Source of the DNA: Orientallactaga sibirica
Taxonomy: Eukaryota > Chordata > Mammalia > Rodentia > Dipodidae
Reading direction: 5' to 3'
Assembly: GCA_036365145.1 (NCBI GenBank)
Contig: JAEOAD010002232.1
Span: 3,989,501 to 4,053,500 of the forward strand
Length of the DNA stretch: 64,000 bases
Shown: positions 1 through 10,889 of the stretch, piece by piece
Layout: every line of letters starts with the position of its first letter
How positions within the stretch are numbered: the first letter of the stretch is position 1
Program-made: the position numbers and the translations under genes
Notes under the pieces: generated by a model
The model's input: only the letters and a program-made list of their open reading frames with translations
The model's database searches: none
What the model was told of the DNA's origin: nothing

Positions 1-654
1 CTGCCATTATGGAACTTCCCCTGGATCTGTAAGCTTCAATAAATAATATACCTTCCTCCATAACTGTGCCTGGTCTGGAAGTTCATCTCAGCGAACCTGA
101 AGCTGTCTGCTACAATGACTCATGTCACACATGGCATTGTCTCATGTGTTTCTTAGCCACTGGACATATGTATCTTCTCTTGGAAAATGTACACTCAAGT
201 CCGTCTTCTCTCTCTCTTTTTTTTTTTTTTTTTTTTTTGTATGTTTGCTTTTTTGCTTTGACATCTCACTACATAACTCAAATTGGCTTCAAATTCATGA
301 AATCCCTGCCTCTATCTCCCTTAATACTGTGAATACAGGCAAGTGCCATCACAAGCAGCTGCCCATATTTTAATTGGGTTATGTTTTTCTTATATAGTTA
401 TAAGAGTTCTTTTTATTTTCTGGATATAAATTTCTCATCAGATACACGAAATGCAAAGCGCTGGTACATGCTATTGGTAAACTCATAGACACAGGAGGCA
501 GATAGATTGATGGTTTCCATAGACTATGGGGAAAGAAAAAACTAGGGAGAAACTGCTCTGGGATGACAGAGTTTCCTTCGGAAATGATAGGTAGGGAGTG
601 GCTTTTCAACATACTGAGGAAACTAAATGACATGAAATTATATTTTCTAATTTT
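1..654. other. Intergenic, no gene seen
   Basis: T-rich tract near 220-240; otherwise unremarkable unique-looking sequence. The small open frames here lack any recognisable protein. Confidence 0.5.
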
Positions 655-716
655 TTCAAAGTTTTATTTATTTATTTCTTCGAGAGAGTCAGAGAGAGAG
701 AAAAAGAGAGAATGGG
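655..716 (-). repeat. DIP SINE 3' fragment
   Basis: TTTATTTATTT followed by a GAGAGA tract and GAATGGGC, the reverse complement of a DIP tail; the head is missing. Confidence 0.4.
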
Positions 717-844
717 CTGGGTTACTTAATAAATCCCTGTCTAAAACAAGCAAATAACAAAAATAAACTTACCAAAATGCATGTATGACCTTCACAAAAC
801 ATTTTAAAGAGAAGATTTTAAAAGCTGCGTAAATAGCATGAGCA

Positions 845-1176
845 TGTTAGCAGTTACTGTCTCATTGCTGGGACAAAACACCTGATCAGGAGCAGCTGAT
901 GGGAGAAAAGGGTTTATTGTGGCTTACAGTCTTAAGGGAATACTTCATCATGGCATGGCAGAGCAGAGGTAGACCTCACATCAGACACATCAGCTGGGAG
1001 GTAAAGTGAGCTGGCCCTGAACACCCAGTAGTGCTGGACCAAGCTACCTCAGGTCTTTTCCCCAATGACACACCTCCTCCAGCAAGGCTTCACCTCCCAA
1101 AAGCTCTACCAGCTGGGAACTGACTATGAGGCTTAATCACAAACACATGAGGCCATGTCACATTCCAATTACCACA
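845..1176 (-). mobile_element. MaLR-type solo LTR
   Basis: Reverse strand begins TGTGGTAATTGGAATG and ends in TGCTAACA (TG...CA). The segment reading CTCATTGCTGGGACAAAACA is the complement of the 3' end of the LTR at 6538-6884, so both belong to one family. Family name from memory (ERVL-MaLR). Confidence 0.65.
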
Positions 1177-1337
1177 GCATGGGTTGGAAAACTTGCACTT
1201 TTAAGATGTCAGTTATCCCCAAATGTATTTATAAACTTAATATAAGTTCAATCAAATTCCCAGCAAGGGTTTTGCAACAAATTGGAAAGCTAACTGTACA
1301 GCTTTTTTTGACAAATGCCAAGAATATACAAAACATT

Positions 1338-1545
1338 TTTAAAGTTTTATTTATTTAGTTGAGAGAGAAAGGGAAAGAAGCCGATTAAAAAAAGAGAATG
1401 GGCAGGCCAAGGCCTCCAGCCACTGCAAACTCCAGACACATGTGCCACCTTGTACAGCTGGCTTATGCGGGTCCTGGGGAATTAACCCTGGGTTCTTTGG
1501 CTTTGCAGGCAAATGCCTTAGCCACTAAGCCATCTCTCCAGCCCC
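1338..1545 (-). repeat. DIP SINE
   Basis: Near full length; ends at CCATCTCTCCAGCCCC, the complement of the GGGGCTGGAGAGATGG head. Confidence 0.85.
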
Positions 1546-1689
1546 AAAACATTTTTGAAGGAGAAGAGCAAGACTTCAGGAACTTACACTGCCAGATTTT
1601 CAAAACTTACTATAAAGATATAGCGAACATGACAGTGTATGGTATGGCTTAACTAACAAACACTTCATGTAACCAAACAAATACCCCTT

Positions 1690-1800
1690 AAATAAAGCAC
1701 TCCAGAAGCTGAGGCAGGAGATTTGCAATGAGTTCAAAGACAGTCTGAGCTACATAATGAGTCCCATGCCAGTCTGGAGTACAAAATGAAACTGTCTTTA
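1690..1800 (+). repeat. Degenerate B1 SINE
   Basis: GAAGCTGAGGCAGGAGATTTGCAATGAGTTC is recognisable at about B1 mid-body; both ends are eroded. Confidence 0.4.
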
Positions 1801-1830
1801 CAAAACAAAATCTTAGAAATAGAACACACA

Positions 1831-2024
1831 GGGCTGGAGAGATGACTTAGCAGTTAAGACACTTGCCTCTCCAGGTCCCACATAAGCCAGACACACAGTG
1901 ACACAAGCGCACAAGGTCGCACATGCACACAAGGGGGCACACACATCTGGCCCTGGAATGCCAATTCTCTCTCTCTCTCTCTTATAAAAAAGGCAATCCA
2001 TTGGGCTTGCCTCAAAAGAAGAAA
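1831..2024 (+). repeat. DIP SINE, first of a dimer
   Basis: Variant with GCACACAAGGTCGCACATGCACACAAGGGGG in the body and GGGCTTGCCTCAAAA at the tail. Preceded by AGAAATAGAACACACA (1815-1830), repeated exactly after the second SINE at 2229-2244. Confidence 0.85.
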
Positions 2025-2028
2025 AAGA

Positions 2029-2176
2029 GGGCTGGAGAGATGGCTTAACCATTAAGGCGCCTTGCCTGGGAAGCCTAAGAACTCCAAGTGATGCATGAGT
2101 GCAATGTCACACATTCACCTCAAGGGGGCGTACATGTCTGGAGTTAGTTCACAGTGGCTGAGAGGCTACTGGAGTG

Positions 2177-2223
<47 letters not shown>

Positions 2224-2228
2224 AAGAA
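2029..2228 (+). repeat. DIP SINE, second of a dimer
   Basis: Starts GGCTGGAGAGATGGCTTAAC; long (TC)n at 2180-2220. The downstream 16-bp TSD copy (2229-2244) pairs with 1815-1830, so the pair is flanked as one unit. Confidence 0.85.
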
Positions 2229-2436
2229 AGAAATAGAACACACATACTCATTTGATTTTTGACAAAAGTGCCAAATAAATGAAGAACAAAACATTTTTAA
2301 CAATGTGGTGCTAAAATAACTCTATATCCACATAAAAAATGAACCATAATCTCATGCTATATATAAAACTGAATGAGGGGAGAGGATGGAGTAGACAAGG
2401 GGGTGAGGGAGGGTTAATCAAAATTAAAGATGTTGA

Positions 2437-2582
2437 GCTGGGCATGGTGGCACACACCTTTAATCCCAGCACTTGGGATGCAGAGGTAGGAGGATTACCG
2501 TGAGTTCAATGCCACCCTGAGACTACACAATGAATTCCAGGTCAGCCTGTACTAGAGTGAAACGCTACCTTGAAAAAAAAAA
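2437..2582 (+). repeat. B1 SINE
   Basis: Full length, from GCTGGGCATGGTGGCACAC through CTACCTTG and a poly-A tail. Confidence 0.9.
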
Positions 2583-2640
2583 TACTATGCCCACAATCTA
2601 CTTGGTACCTTGGACTTCATAATTAAAAGCTTCTGCTCTC

Positions 2641-2789
2641 CAAGCATGGTGGCACACATCTTTAATCCCAGCACTTGAGAGGCAAAGGTAGGAAGATTGC
2701 AATGAATTCAAGGCCACCCTGGGGATACAGAGTGAGTTTCAGGTCAGCCTGGGCTAGAGTAAGACCATGCCTCAAAAAAAAAAAAAAAA
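2641..2789 (+). repeat. B1 SINE
   Basis: Full length but diverged (CCAAGCATGGTGGCACACAT head); 16-A tail. Confidence 0.85.
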
Positions 2790-2804
2790 TCCTTTAAAAT
2801 GAGG

Positions 2805-2925
2805 ACATCAGTATATTGCCATAGCTGGTCTTAAGCTCCTAGATTCAAGCCCCCCAAGTTCAACTACTGCCCTAGTCTCCTGAGTAACTGGGGTGACAGG
2901 TGTGTACCACCATATGTAGTTTCAG
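2805..2925 (-). repeat. Old B1-like monomer
   Basis: CTCCTGAGTAACTGGGGTGACAGG and TGTGTACCACCA match the complement of an ancient 7SL-derived monomer. Confidence 0.4.
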
Positions 2926-2959
2926 CATTTAAAAAATGATTGCAAGAGTTAATTACAGA

Positions 2960-3105
2960 CTTTTTTGTTTTGTTTTCTGAGGTAGGTTCAAGCCCAAGCT
3001 GATCTGGAATTCATTATGTAGTCTCAGGTTGTCCTGAAACTCACAGTGATCATCCTACCTCAGCCCCCAAGATGGGAGTAAAGGCATGCATCACCACACC
3101 CAACT
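2960..3105 (-). repeat. B1 SINE
   Basis: Diverged copy; GGAATTCATTATGTAGTCTCAGG in the middle, head complement ACCACACCCAACTG at the end. Confidence 0.8.
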
Positions 3106-3156
3106 GAACAGACATTTCATACAAACTAAATACCACCAATGTATGAAAAAGTAATC

Positions 3157-3182
3157 AGCTGGGGAGATGGCTCAGTGGTTAT
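3157..3182 (+). repeat. DIP SINE head fragment
   Basis: GCTGGGGAGATGGCTCAGTGG only; cut off by the LTR that follows. Confidence 0.5.
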
Positions 3183-3567
3183 TGTAGGTAATTCCAACAT
3201 TGCTGAGATGAACTTCCAAACAGACACAGTTTGTAGGAGGAATGGTATTTACCTCAGCTTACAGATCCAAGGGGAAGTTCCTTCTACGGCTGAAGAAGCT
3301 GGCTCCAATTCATAAATCCAAGCAGAGATTAAAAACTCCACCAGCCAGCAAAAGCCAAAAGCAACAAATAGCAGGGACCCAGGCAGAGCTCACATCTCTC
3401 TGCACACCTTTGGGCTGGAACTCAGATCCACTCCCTAACACACCTTTGGGCTGGACCCCAGGATACATCCCCAGAGACACCTCCTCCAGCCAGGAGGCTG
3501 GAGACCCAAGTTACAAGCTTTAATAAAACACCTGAGTCTATGTGGGACATGCATTCAAATTACCACA
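3183..3567 (-). mobile_element. MaLR-type LTR
   Basis: Reverse strand starts TGTGGTAATTTGAATGCATG and ends CCTACA. Followed on the right by sequence resembling MaLR internal region, so probably a 3' LTR. Confidence 0.6.
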
Positions 3568-3900
3568 TTCTGCCCCTGGCCTTCGTAGACTTACAACCAT
3601 CTCACATTGAAATTTGCATTCATTCCAACTTTCAAGGTCCCCGTGGTCTTTACCAACTCTGATACTGTTGCAAGACTCAACTGAGATTTAAGACTGCCTC
3701 TTATTGTGTGTCTCTTATTGTGTGTTCAAACCATGGTCCATCTTACAATGGTGGTCTCTCTATCAGGGACATCACACCCGGCTTCATATACCACATCTCA
3801 GTAGCAGCTCCTGGAACCCAGGTGCATTTGATGACCCTCTTCCATGCATTTTTTAATGCCTGTGTGATGTGCAGCCTCCATCATGTGAATATGGAGCCCT
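3568..3900 (-). mobile_element. Probable MaLR internal sequence
   Basis: TTCTGCCCCTGGCC directly abutting the LTR resembles the end of the MaLR internal region as I recall it. No coding frame survives. Confidence 0.4.
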
Positions 3901-4084
3901 GTGAAAGATAAAGGTGTGAATGAATAAGTTATGAGATTAAAATCTCTAAGTATATAAACACCTCCATTATCATTTCAAATTTACATTCATTCGACCAAGA
4001 TGCCAAACAGTTCCCCTTGTTATAATCTATTTTCCTCTGGTAGCTCTTGTGGTATGAGTATAAATGACCTCCATAGGCTCCCTG

Positions 4085-4193
4085 TTGATGTGAGGCTGTG
4101 GTAACAGCTTCCTGATCCTGCCATACTTTCCCAGCCACGATGCACTCTATCCACTAGAATTATAAGCCAAAATAAACTCTTTCCTTTCCTAAG
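4085..4193 (+). mobile_element. MaLR LTR 3' piece
   Basis: TATAAGCCAAAATAAACTC is the poly-A-signal segment seen in the LTR at 6538-6884; the rest is missing. Confidence 0.4.
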
Positions 4194-4227
4194 CTGCTTC
4201 TGCTTCTGCTTCTGCTTCTGCTTCTGC

Positions 4228-4280
<53 letters not shown>
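4190..4280. repeat. (GCTTCT)n then (TG)n microsatellite
   Basis: About seven GCTTCT units followed by about 24 TG units. The LTR at 4278 begins in the TG tract. Confidence 0.95.
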
Positions 4281-4283
<3 letters not shown>

Positions 4284-4780
4284 GTCAGGGTTCTCTAGAG
4301 GAACAGAACTGATAGCATGAATTGTATTAAAAGGGAATTTATTGGGATTAGTTTACAGCAAGTCCAACAATAGCAGGTTGCAGGCCTGAGAGTCAAGGAA
4401 CCCAGTAGCTGCTCAGTCCTCAAGGATGGAGGCCTCAGCATTCCCAATCTGGCACTGAAGGCCTGGAGGCATCCTGGAGAGACGCTGCTCTTCAGTCCAC
4501 ACTGCTCTTCAGTCCACGCTGGAAAGCAGCAAGCGCCAAGTACCAAGCATCGAACAGCAAGAAGCGCCAGCAGCCAGCAGGGAGGAGAGAGAGCTTTCCT
4601 TCCCAGAGCTTCCTTAGATAAAGTCCCCCTCCAAGGGGCCACCCACTCTGGAGGAAGGGCTCACCCTGGGGGAAGGATTCCTCCTTAGCTAATCCTTCCT
4701 AGAAGCAACCTCAGAGACACTTATGAGGAATGTCTTTAGATTACTAAACAGATCAAGTTGACACAAACTTAACCATCACA
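4278..4780 (-). mobile_element. ERVL/MLT2-like LTR
   Basis: Reverse strand starts TGTGATGGTTAAGTTTGTG and ends AACCCTGACTAACA, with AATAAATTCCC as poly-A signal near the 3' end. Contains a short local duplication of CTGCTCTTCAGTCCAC at about 4484-4519. Confidence 0.65.
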
Positions 4781-4785
4781 ATGTG

Positions 4786-4975
4786 TGTATTTTATTTGAG
4801 AGAGAAAGGCAGAGAGAGAGAGAATGGGCATGCGAGGTCCTCCAGCCACTGCAAACAAACTCCAGATGTATACACCATCTTGTGCGTCTAGCTTATGTGG
4901 GTCCTGAGGAATCAAACCTGGGTCCTTTGGCTTTCCAGGCAAGGATCTTAACTACTAAGCCATTTCTCCAGCCCT
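4786..4975 (-). repeat. DIP SINE
   Basis: Full body with CCATTTCTCCAGCCCT as head complement; lies directly after the LTR in a TG-rich target. Confidence 0.85.
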
Positions 4976-5019
4976 GTTTGTGGGTTTTTTTTTTCAGTTT
5001 TATTTTATTTATTTTTTTT

Positions 5020-5217
5020 AAGATTTATTTTTATTTATTAGAGACAGTGAGAGAGAGTGTGTGAGAATGGGCATGCCAGAGCCTCTAGTCACTACAAATG
5101 AACTCCAGACCCATGCGCCACCATATGCATCTGGTTTACATGGGACCTAGAGAATTGAACTTGGGTCCTTGGGCTTTGTAGGTAAGTGCCTTGCCTGCTA
5201 AACCATCTCTCCAGCCC
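5020..5217 (-). repeat. DIP SINE
   Basis: TTTATTTTTATTTATTAGAGA tail complement to CCATCTCTCCAGCCC head complement. Confidence 0.88.
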
Positions 5218-5791
5218 TTATTTTATTTTTTATTATCGACAACGTCCATAACTATAGTGGGTTTTTTTTTGTTTTGTCCCAGCAATGATAAAGTAACAGA
5301 GGCAGCCCTCGTGACTACTTATCATTTTTTATGTTGTCTGTCTAGACCAATATTAAGTGCATATTGGAATCTTGTGTGCCTGCTGCCTGGAGCTCAGAGA
5401 CTGGCTGTTCTAAGCTCCCTGGGTGAATCTGTTGTGCAGTTGAGGCCAAGAGCTTAGATACTTAGACTTTCTCCAGGTATAGCATCCCATTTTAAGTGCT
5501 CTAACTGTAACATGTCTGGACAAGTGCTTACTGTGCCATTTGTATCACTTTATAATAATCCTACTTTTGCTTATGTCTACGTCTAAAGATATGAGAGTAA
5601 AGACACTATTTTTCTTCCCTGCCCAGAAAGAAAACCATGTAGTTGTTCTATTATTTTGAGAAAGGGAAGCCTTTCCATAATATAACAGGTTTACAGAGCC
5701 GTCAGTCTCCATATTCTTGCTAACATCTACACTCACCCTTGCTGACAGATCATATTTTCTTTCCCCTCCTCCACATCCACTATCTTTCCTG

Positions 5792-5792
<1 letters not shown>
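5218..5792. other. No gene seen
   Basis: 5222-5258 resembles the L1 3' terminus seen at 35905-36038. Near 5274, GTCCCAGCAATGATAAAG resembles a MaLR LTR end. The remainder is not recognised. Confidence 0.4.

Positions 5793-5793
<1 letters not shown>

Positions 5794-5824
<31 letters not shown>
5794..5824. repeat. (TG)n microsatellite
   Basis: Sixteen near-perfect TG units. Confidence 0.95.
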
Positions 5825-5827
<3 letters not shown>

Positions 5828-6221
5828 ACTCGACAAAGATTAATATAGCAAAGCTTATAAAGAGAGATCTTTTCTTCAATAAGCTACATAAATAACAACA
5901 GATATAAGAAAGCCCTTGGGAGATAGTAATTAATTCTCAGAACTCCTTAACAGGCTTCCTTCCTTTAACATTTAGTAACAAGGAAAGGAGACTCTTGGCA
6001 AAAACAGATGGTGCTCCATCTTCTGGAACAGAACTTTTCATTCTTAACTCTCAACAAGCTAAGGCTAATTGACCCTCATAGCTACTCCAGAACTGAGCTG
6101 ATTTGGAATAGCATTATTAAATATCCAAAGGCTTAAAAAACCAATACTAGAAAAAAGAAATAGAGTTTAGTTTTTTTTTTTAACTACTACTTTAAAAAAA
6201 AAAAAAGAAAGAAAGAAAGCA
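5825..6221. other. No gene seen
   Basis: AT-rich; short (A)n and (GAAA)n at 6190-6220. Confidence 0.5.
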
Positions 6222-6353
6222 AAAGACATGGCCTTGTTATGAAGCCCAGGCTGTCCTGGAACTAATTAGGTAGACCAGACCTCACATGTATGACTCTCCT
6301 GCCTCAGCCTCCTGAGCGCTAGGATTATAGGTATACACCACTACCCTTAGCCC
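6222..6353 (-). repeat. Old B1-like SINE
   Basis: CCAGGCTGTCCTGGAACTAATTAGG and CTCAGCCTCCTGAGCGCTAGG; heavily diverged. Confidence 0.6.
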
Positions 6354-6537
6354 CTGAACAGTTTTGATACTGCCTGTCTACAAAACAGATGTCCAAATCC
6401 TTATCCATGTAAAGCTCTGTGAAATTCAAATACAACCTCTACTTGTGGTCTCCTATTAGGACTTCTGGTCTATATTGCACACCTGTTTCCGACCTTCATG
6501 CCTTTTCTGAAACCATTTCTCCATCCAGAAGGCCCTC

Positions 6538-6884
6538 TGTGGTGGTTTGAATTAGATGGTCCCCATAAACTCATGAGTTCTGAATACTTGGTCTCCTGCT
6601 GGTGACAATTTGGGAGGTGGAGCCTTGCTAGAGGAAGTATGTTTCTGGAGGCAGGCTCAGGGTTATTATAGTCAGCTCCCCCTTACTAGAGTTTGGCCCA
6701 TGCTCCTGCTACTGTTTTCCACTCGCTGTGGCAAGGAGTGATACCCAGCCTCTGCTCGTGCCATGCTTTCCCCTGCCATCCTGTAGCTTCCCCTGGAGAC
6801 TGTAAGCCAAAATCAACAACTTTCCCCCCATCAGCTGCCTTTGGTGAAATGCTTTGTCCCAGCAATGAGAAGGGAACTACAACA
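6538..6884 (+). mobile_element. MaLR-type solo LTR
   Basis: TGTGGTGGTTTGAATTAGATG at the start, TAAGCCAAAATCAAC in the poly-A region, GAAGGGAACTACAACA at the end; 347 bp with TG...CA termini. Confidence 0.75.
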
Positions 6885-7268
6885 TTCTCCTCACTTCATT
6901 CTTCTTGCCTAGAATCCACCCAATGCTAAAGATTCAGCTCAAGTCCATTCCTGACCCTGGCTCTCCAAGGCCTTGGATTCTTCCCCTCTAAATCCCACAA
7001 GGACATTTGTGTTTCTGTAACAATTACTTGCCCTTCCTAAGTGACTTCTTGGGTTTGTATTGCTCTTTCTGTCTTCTCTGTGCCCAGTGAAACTATAAAT
7101 TCTTTCAGGCAAATATGCCCCATCCTATGTTGTGTTCCTCTTGGCTCATAACTGCAGCTCTGTCATAAATGTTCTCTAATGCAGATGACTTGGAGGCATT
7201 AAATGACCTGAACAGGTTTGTAAAGAACTATCAAAACTTAAGAAAAAAAAGAAAACTTAAGAAGAGAG
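6885..7268. other. No gene; possibly an L2 remnant
   Basis: CTATAAATTCTTTCAGGCAAATATG vaguely recalls the end of a mammalian L2 element. No other assignment. Confidence 0.3.
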
Positions 7269-7371
7269 TTGGGGAGATGGCTCAGTGGTTAAAGGCACTT
7301 GCATACAAAGCCTGCTGGCTGGGGTTCAATTCCCCAGCATCCACATAAAGCCATATACAAAAAGTGGTGCA
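7269..7371 (+). repeat. DIP SINE, 5' part, interrupted
   Basis: Head through ACATAAAGCCATATAC. Interrupted by the SINE at 7372; AAAAAGTGGTGCA (7359-7371) is duplicated at 7650-7662. Confidence 0.85.
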
Positions 7372-7649
7372 GGGATGGAGAGATGGCTTAGCGGTTAAGG
7401 CGCCTGCCTTCTGAGCCTAAGAACCAGGTTCCAATCTCCAGGTCTCACATTTAGCCAGATGCAAAGTGACGCAAGGGCACAATGCCACACTTGCCCACAA
7501 GGGGGCGCACACACATCTGGATTTCATTCACAGCAGCTGAGAGACTGCTGGCATGCCCATTCTCTATCTGTCTCCCTCTCCCTCTCTCTCTGTCTCTCTC
7601 TGTGTCTCTCTCTAAAAATAAAAAATAAAAATAAATAAAAATAAATTTT
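7372..7649 (+). repeat. DIP SINE nested in another DIP
   Basis: Variant with TTAGCCAGATGCAAAGTGACG and CCACAAGGGGGCGC (7495-7508), a CTCF-like core. Flanked by the 13-bp TSD described for 7269-7371. Confidence 0.9.
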
Positions 7650-7783
7650 AAAAAGTGGTGCAAACACTGGCATTTGTTTGTGGTGGCAAGAGACCCTGGC
7701 ACACCCATACACACACACACACACACACACACACGCACGCACATGCACACATACATTCATAAATAAAAGTGTGTAAACAAAAA
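7650..7783 (+). repeat. DIP SINE, 3' part
   Basis: Resumes with AAAAAGTGGTGCAAACAC. The usual TC tract is replaced by (CA)n at 7709-7745. Confidence 0.8.
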
Positions 7784-7915
7784 GCCGAGTGTGGTGGCAC
7801 ATGCAGGTAACCCCAGCACTTAGGAGGCTGAGGTAGGAGGATCATCATGATTCAAAGCCAGCTTGGGCTGGAATAAGTTCCACGTCAGCCTGGGCTAGAG
7901 TGAGATCCTGCTTCC
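7784..7915 (+). repeat. B1 SINE
   Basis: GCCGAGTGTGGTGGCACATG to GAGTGAGATCCTG; no long A tail. Confidence 0.85.
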
Positions 7916-8404
7916 AACTTTTTCCCCCGCCACCCCTCCCACAAAAACCTGAGAAGTCTCAATCTATAGACATGTGGCCAGTCAAGCTAACCTTCTTCCC
8001 TGCCAATCCTCCATTCACTATCAGCAGCCCACTCCCAACCACTGCCCTTCACCATCTCCATCTCTTCTTTACTTACACACAGATGCATGGAGCATTACAA
8101 ATCTCTGTATGGTGCATAACTTGGCGGCGGATGTAAAGTAGGTTTACTCTGCTAACACCAACACGTGCCCCGGCAGGCATTTAACAGTAAATGGACCAAC
8201 CTGTCTTCCTGAATTCTACCTTGTCCACAAGCTGCCTTTCTTCTTCCTTATCCTTCAGTTTGTACCTTTTTTTTTTTCCTTCGGTGGAACCTAGCTTTTC
8301 TGTCCCAGAAGTCCATCTTTAACTTGACTGTCTATTGGATCAAATATGCTCAGTTAAGAAAGTAAGTAGTGAGCCAAAAAAATCTAAGGAAATTAAGTTG
8401 TTAA
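7916..8404. other. No gene seen
   Basis: Pyrimidine-rich stretch at 7915-7945; otherwise unremarkable. Confidence 0.5.
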
Positions 8405-8573
8405 TAGCCAGACAAAGGGTGCATGCCTTTAATCCCGGCACTTGGGAGAAAGAAGTATGAGGATCTCTGTGAGTTTGAGGCCAACCTGAAACTACATAGT
8501 GAATTCCAGGTCAGCCTGGACTACAGTGAGACCTGACCTCAAAACAAACAAACAAACAAACAAACAAACAAAA
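8405..8573 (+). repeat. B1 SINE with (CAAA)n tail
   Basis: Diverged head, then TTTAATCCCGGCACTTGGGAG; tail of seven CAAA units. Confidence 0.85.
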
Positions 8574-8728
8574 AGGTCCAGAGACATGGTTCAGCATTTA
8601 AAGGCACTTGTTTGCAAAGCCTGCCAATATAGGTTCAATGCCCAGTATCCGCCTAAAACCAGATACACAATGTGGCACATGCTTTTTTGAAATCATTTGC
8701 AGTGGCAAGAGGCCATGGTGTGCCCATT

Positions 8729-8781
<53 letters not shown>

Positions 8782-8805
8782 CTCAAATAAATAAATAATA
8801 ATATA
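8574..8805 (+). repeat. DIP SINE
   Basis: Diverged head (CCAGAGACATGGTTCAGC); TC tract of about 25 units at 8728-8778. Confidence 0.85.
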
Positions 8806-8830
8806 TACTTTTTTGAAGTTTACTAAATTC

Positions 8831-8996
8831 TGCTGGGCAGGGCATTGCACACCTTTAATCCCAGTACTCAGGAGGCAAAGATAGCAGGAGTATTATTAGT
8901 TTGGAGCCAGCCAGCTACAGAATGAGTTCCAGGTTTGTCTAGGCTAAAATGAGAACTTGCCTGGAATAACATAATCAAAAAAAAAAAAAAAAAGTT
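8831..8996 (+). repeat. B1 SINE
   Basis: Strongly diverged, still with CACACCTTTAATCCCAG; ends in an A tract at 8978-8993. Confidence 0.75.
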
Positions 8997-9205
8997 GGGG
9001 CTGGACAGATGGCTTAGCGGTTAAGGCATTTGCCTGCAAAGCCAAAGGATCCCGGTTCAATTCTTCAGACCCACGTAAGCCAGATGCACAAGGGGACACA
9101 TGCATCTGGAATTTGTTTGCAATGGCTGGAGGCTCTGGCATGCCCATTCTCTCTCTCTCCCTCTTTCTCTCTCTCAAATAAATAAATAAATAAAATATAT
9201 TTTTT
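8997..9205 (+). repeat. DIP SINE
   Basis: Full length, GGGGCTGGACAGATGGCTTAGC to (AAAT)n. Confidence 0.9.
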
Positions 9206-9989
9206 AAAAGTTTACTAAGTTATTGCTGAATGAAAGAATGAACAAGTAAATGAATGAAGGAAGGAATGGTACATATTTAAATAAGTAGATTCTTTTGTTT
9301 TTTAATTCTGATTTTATTTACTCAGGTGGTACCTTTTGAAATAAAATTAGTCAGCTTTATGTAGACATTTGGGATTCATCCCCTTTTAAAATAGATACAG
9401 TGACTCATTTTTATTTTTTGAAGAAACTTTCCATTTCTTAGAGCTCTATTTCCAGAAATACTTCATAATGCACAAGCTTTCAGCCTGCAAATGGCTTCAT
9501 TTGAGTCTCGTACCAGAAATAGCTTGTATGAGTCCATAAACATGAATGAGGCTACTTGTGGGAGTTTCCTATTTTGGTCCAATGCTGACCTCAAACAGAA
9601 CCCATTTGAGTGAGTTCTGCTGCCATAAGCCCATTTAAACCCCAGGTCGCTCTTGTAAAGAGCGAGATTAAAAGCAAACCTACCTCAGTCACCATTGATT
9701 CATATCTCAGACGTAGACAAAACAATAGATATATCCACAAAAATATATTATCAGGGTAAAAATGTTAAAACTGTAACCCATTTTTGTCAGTCTTCAAAGT
9801 GAGTCTAAATTTTTAATAAATAACATACAGAATAGTTATCTTCATGTACTATTTTTAAATGACTGCAAGAATAGAGATGCTGAGATTTTAAAATAAGAAA
9901 GAGGGCAAAGCCAACAGATTGGTGGAAGAATTCTTCCAAGACCTAACTTGTGGGAAAAAAAAAAAAACATACCATATACCTGATAATTT
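9206..9989. other. No gene seen
   Basis: GAATGAAAGAATGAACAAG at about 9228 resembles an old LINE/MIR end. The rest is not recognised. Confidence 0.45.
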
Positions 9990-10205
9990 CTTTTTAAATA
10001 TTGTATTTATTTATTTATTTGCAAGCAGAAAGAGAAGAGAGAGAAAGTGGGTACACCAAGGCCTCCAGCCACTGCAAAGGAACTTACTCCCAGATGCATG
10101 CAACCACTTTGTGCATCTGGATTTACATGGGCACTGGGGAATCAAATTTTGGGTCATTGGGCCTTGCAAGTAAGTGCCTTAACTGTTGAGCCATCTCTCT
10201 AGCCC
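9990..10205 (-). repeat. DIP SINE
   Basis: TTTATTTATTTATTTGCAAGCAG tail complement; head complement CCATCTCTCTAGCCC. Confidence 0.88.
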
Positions 10206-10227
10206 AGTTATAGCACTCTTTTCTCTT

Positions 10228-10393
10228 AAAGATTTATTTTTATTTATTTATTAGAGTCAAAGAGAGAGGGAGAGAATGGGCCTGCCAGGGCCTCTAGCCA
10301 CTGCAAAGTATCTCCAGATGCATGTGCCACCATGTGCATCTGGCATACGTGGGACCTGGGGAATTGAACCTGGGTACTTACGCTTCGCAGCCC
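10228..10393 (-). repeat. DIP SINE, head truncated
   Basis: Body intact to CTGGGTACTTACGCTTCGCAG; the final ~30 bp (head) is absent where the next SINE begins. Confidence 0.8.
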
Positions 10394-10407
10394 AATTTTT
10401 GTATTTT

Positions 10408-10588
10408 TTTAAATTAATTTATTTATTTATCCATTTAAGAGCGAAAAAGAAGCAGAGAGAAAGAGAGACAGATAAAGAGAGAATGTGCCACTTTGTGCAT
10501 CTGGCTTACGTGGGTCCTGGGGAATCAAGCCTAGGTCCTTTGGCTTTGCAGGCAAGTGCTTTGACCACTAAGCCATTTCTCCAACCCC
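10408..10588 (-). repeat. DIP SINE, internal deletion
   Basis: Lacks the GCCAGGGCCTCCAGCCACTG segment; ends CCATTTCTCCAACCCC. Confidence 0.8.
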
Positions 10589-10889
10589 AGTTATTGCATT
10601 CTTTGGTCAGCAAAGTGTTTTCATTTTTCATATATGAGTTGGGTCTGTCGGGACCACGAGAAGATGATCAGGAAGTAGGAATTTCTATGGGACAAATGAC
10701 ACAATGCTCAACAGATAACTAGTTCTCATGACTCGGTTTCAGAAGAAATATTTGGGATGCTCTAGGAAGAATCAATTGTAGAGAGGCAAAAATGGAAACA
10801 CAGAGAATTGGTAGGAGGGCTAAGAGCTTAGGAGGAAGGAAGCTTTCTTTTGTAGGTAGGTACGTAGGTATGCGGGCCCAGAAGAACAT
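10589..10889. other. No gene seen
   Basis: Contains a short GTAGGTAG-type repeat near 10852-10868 only. Confidence 0.45.
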
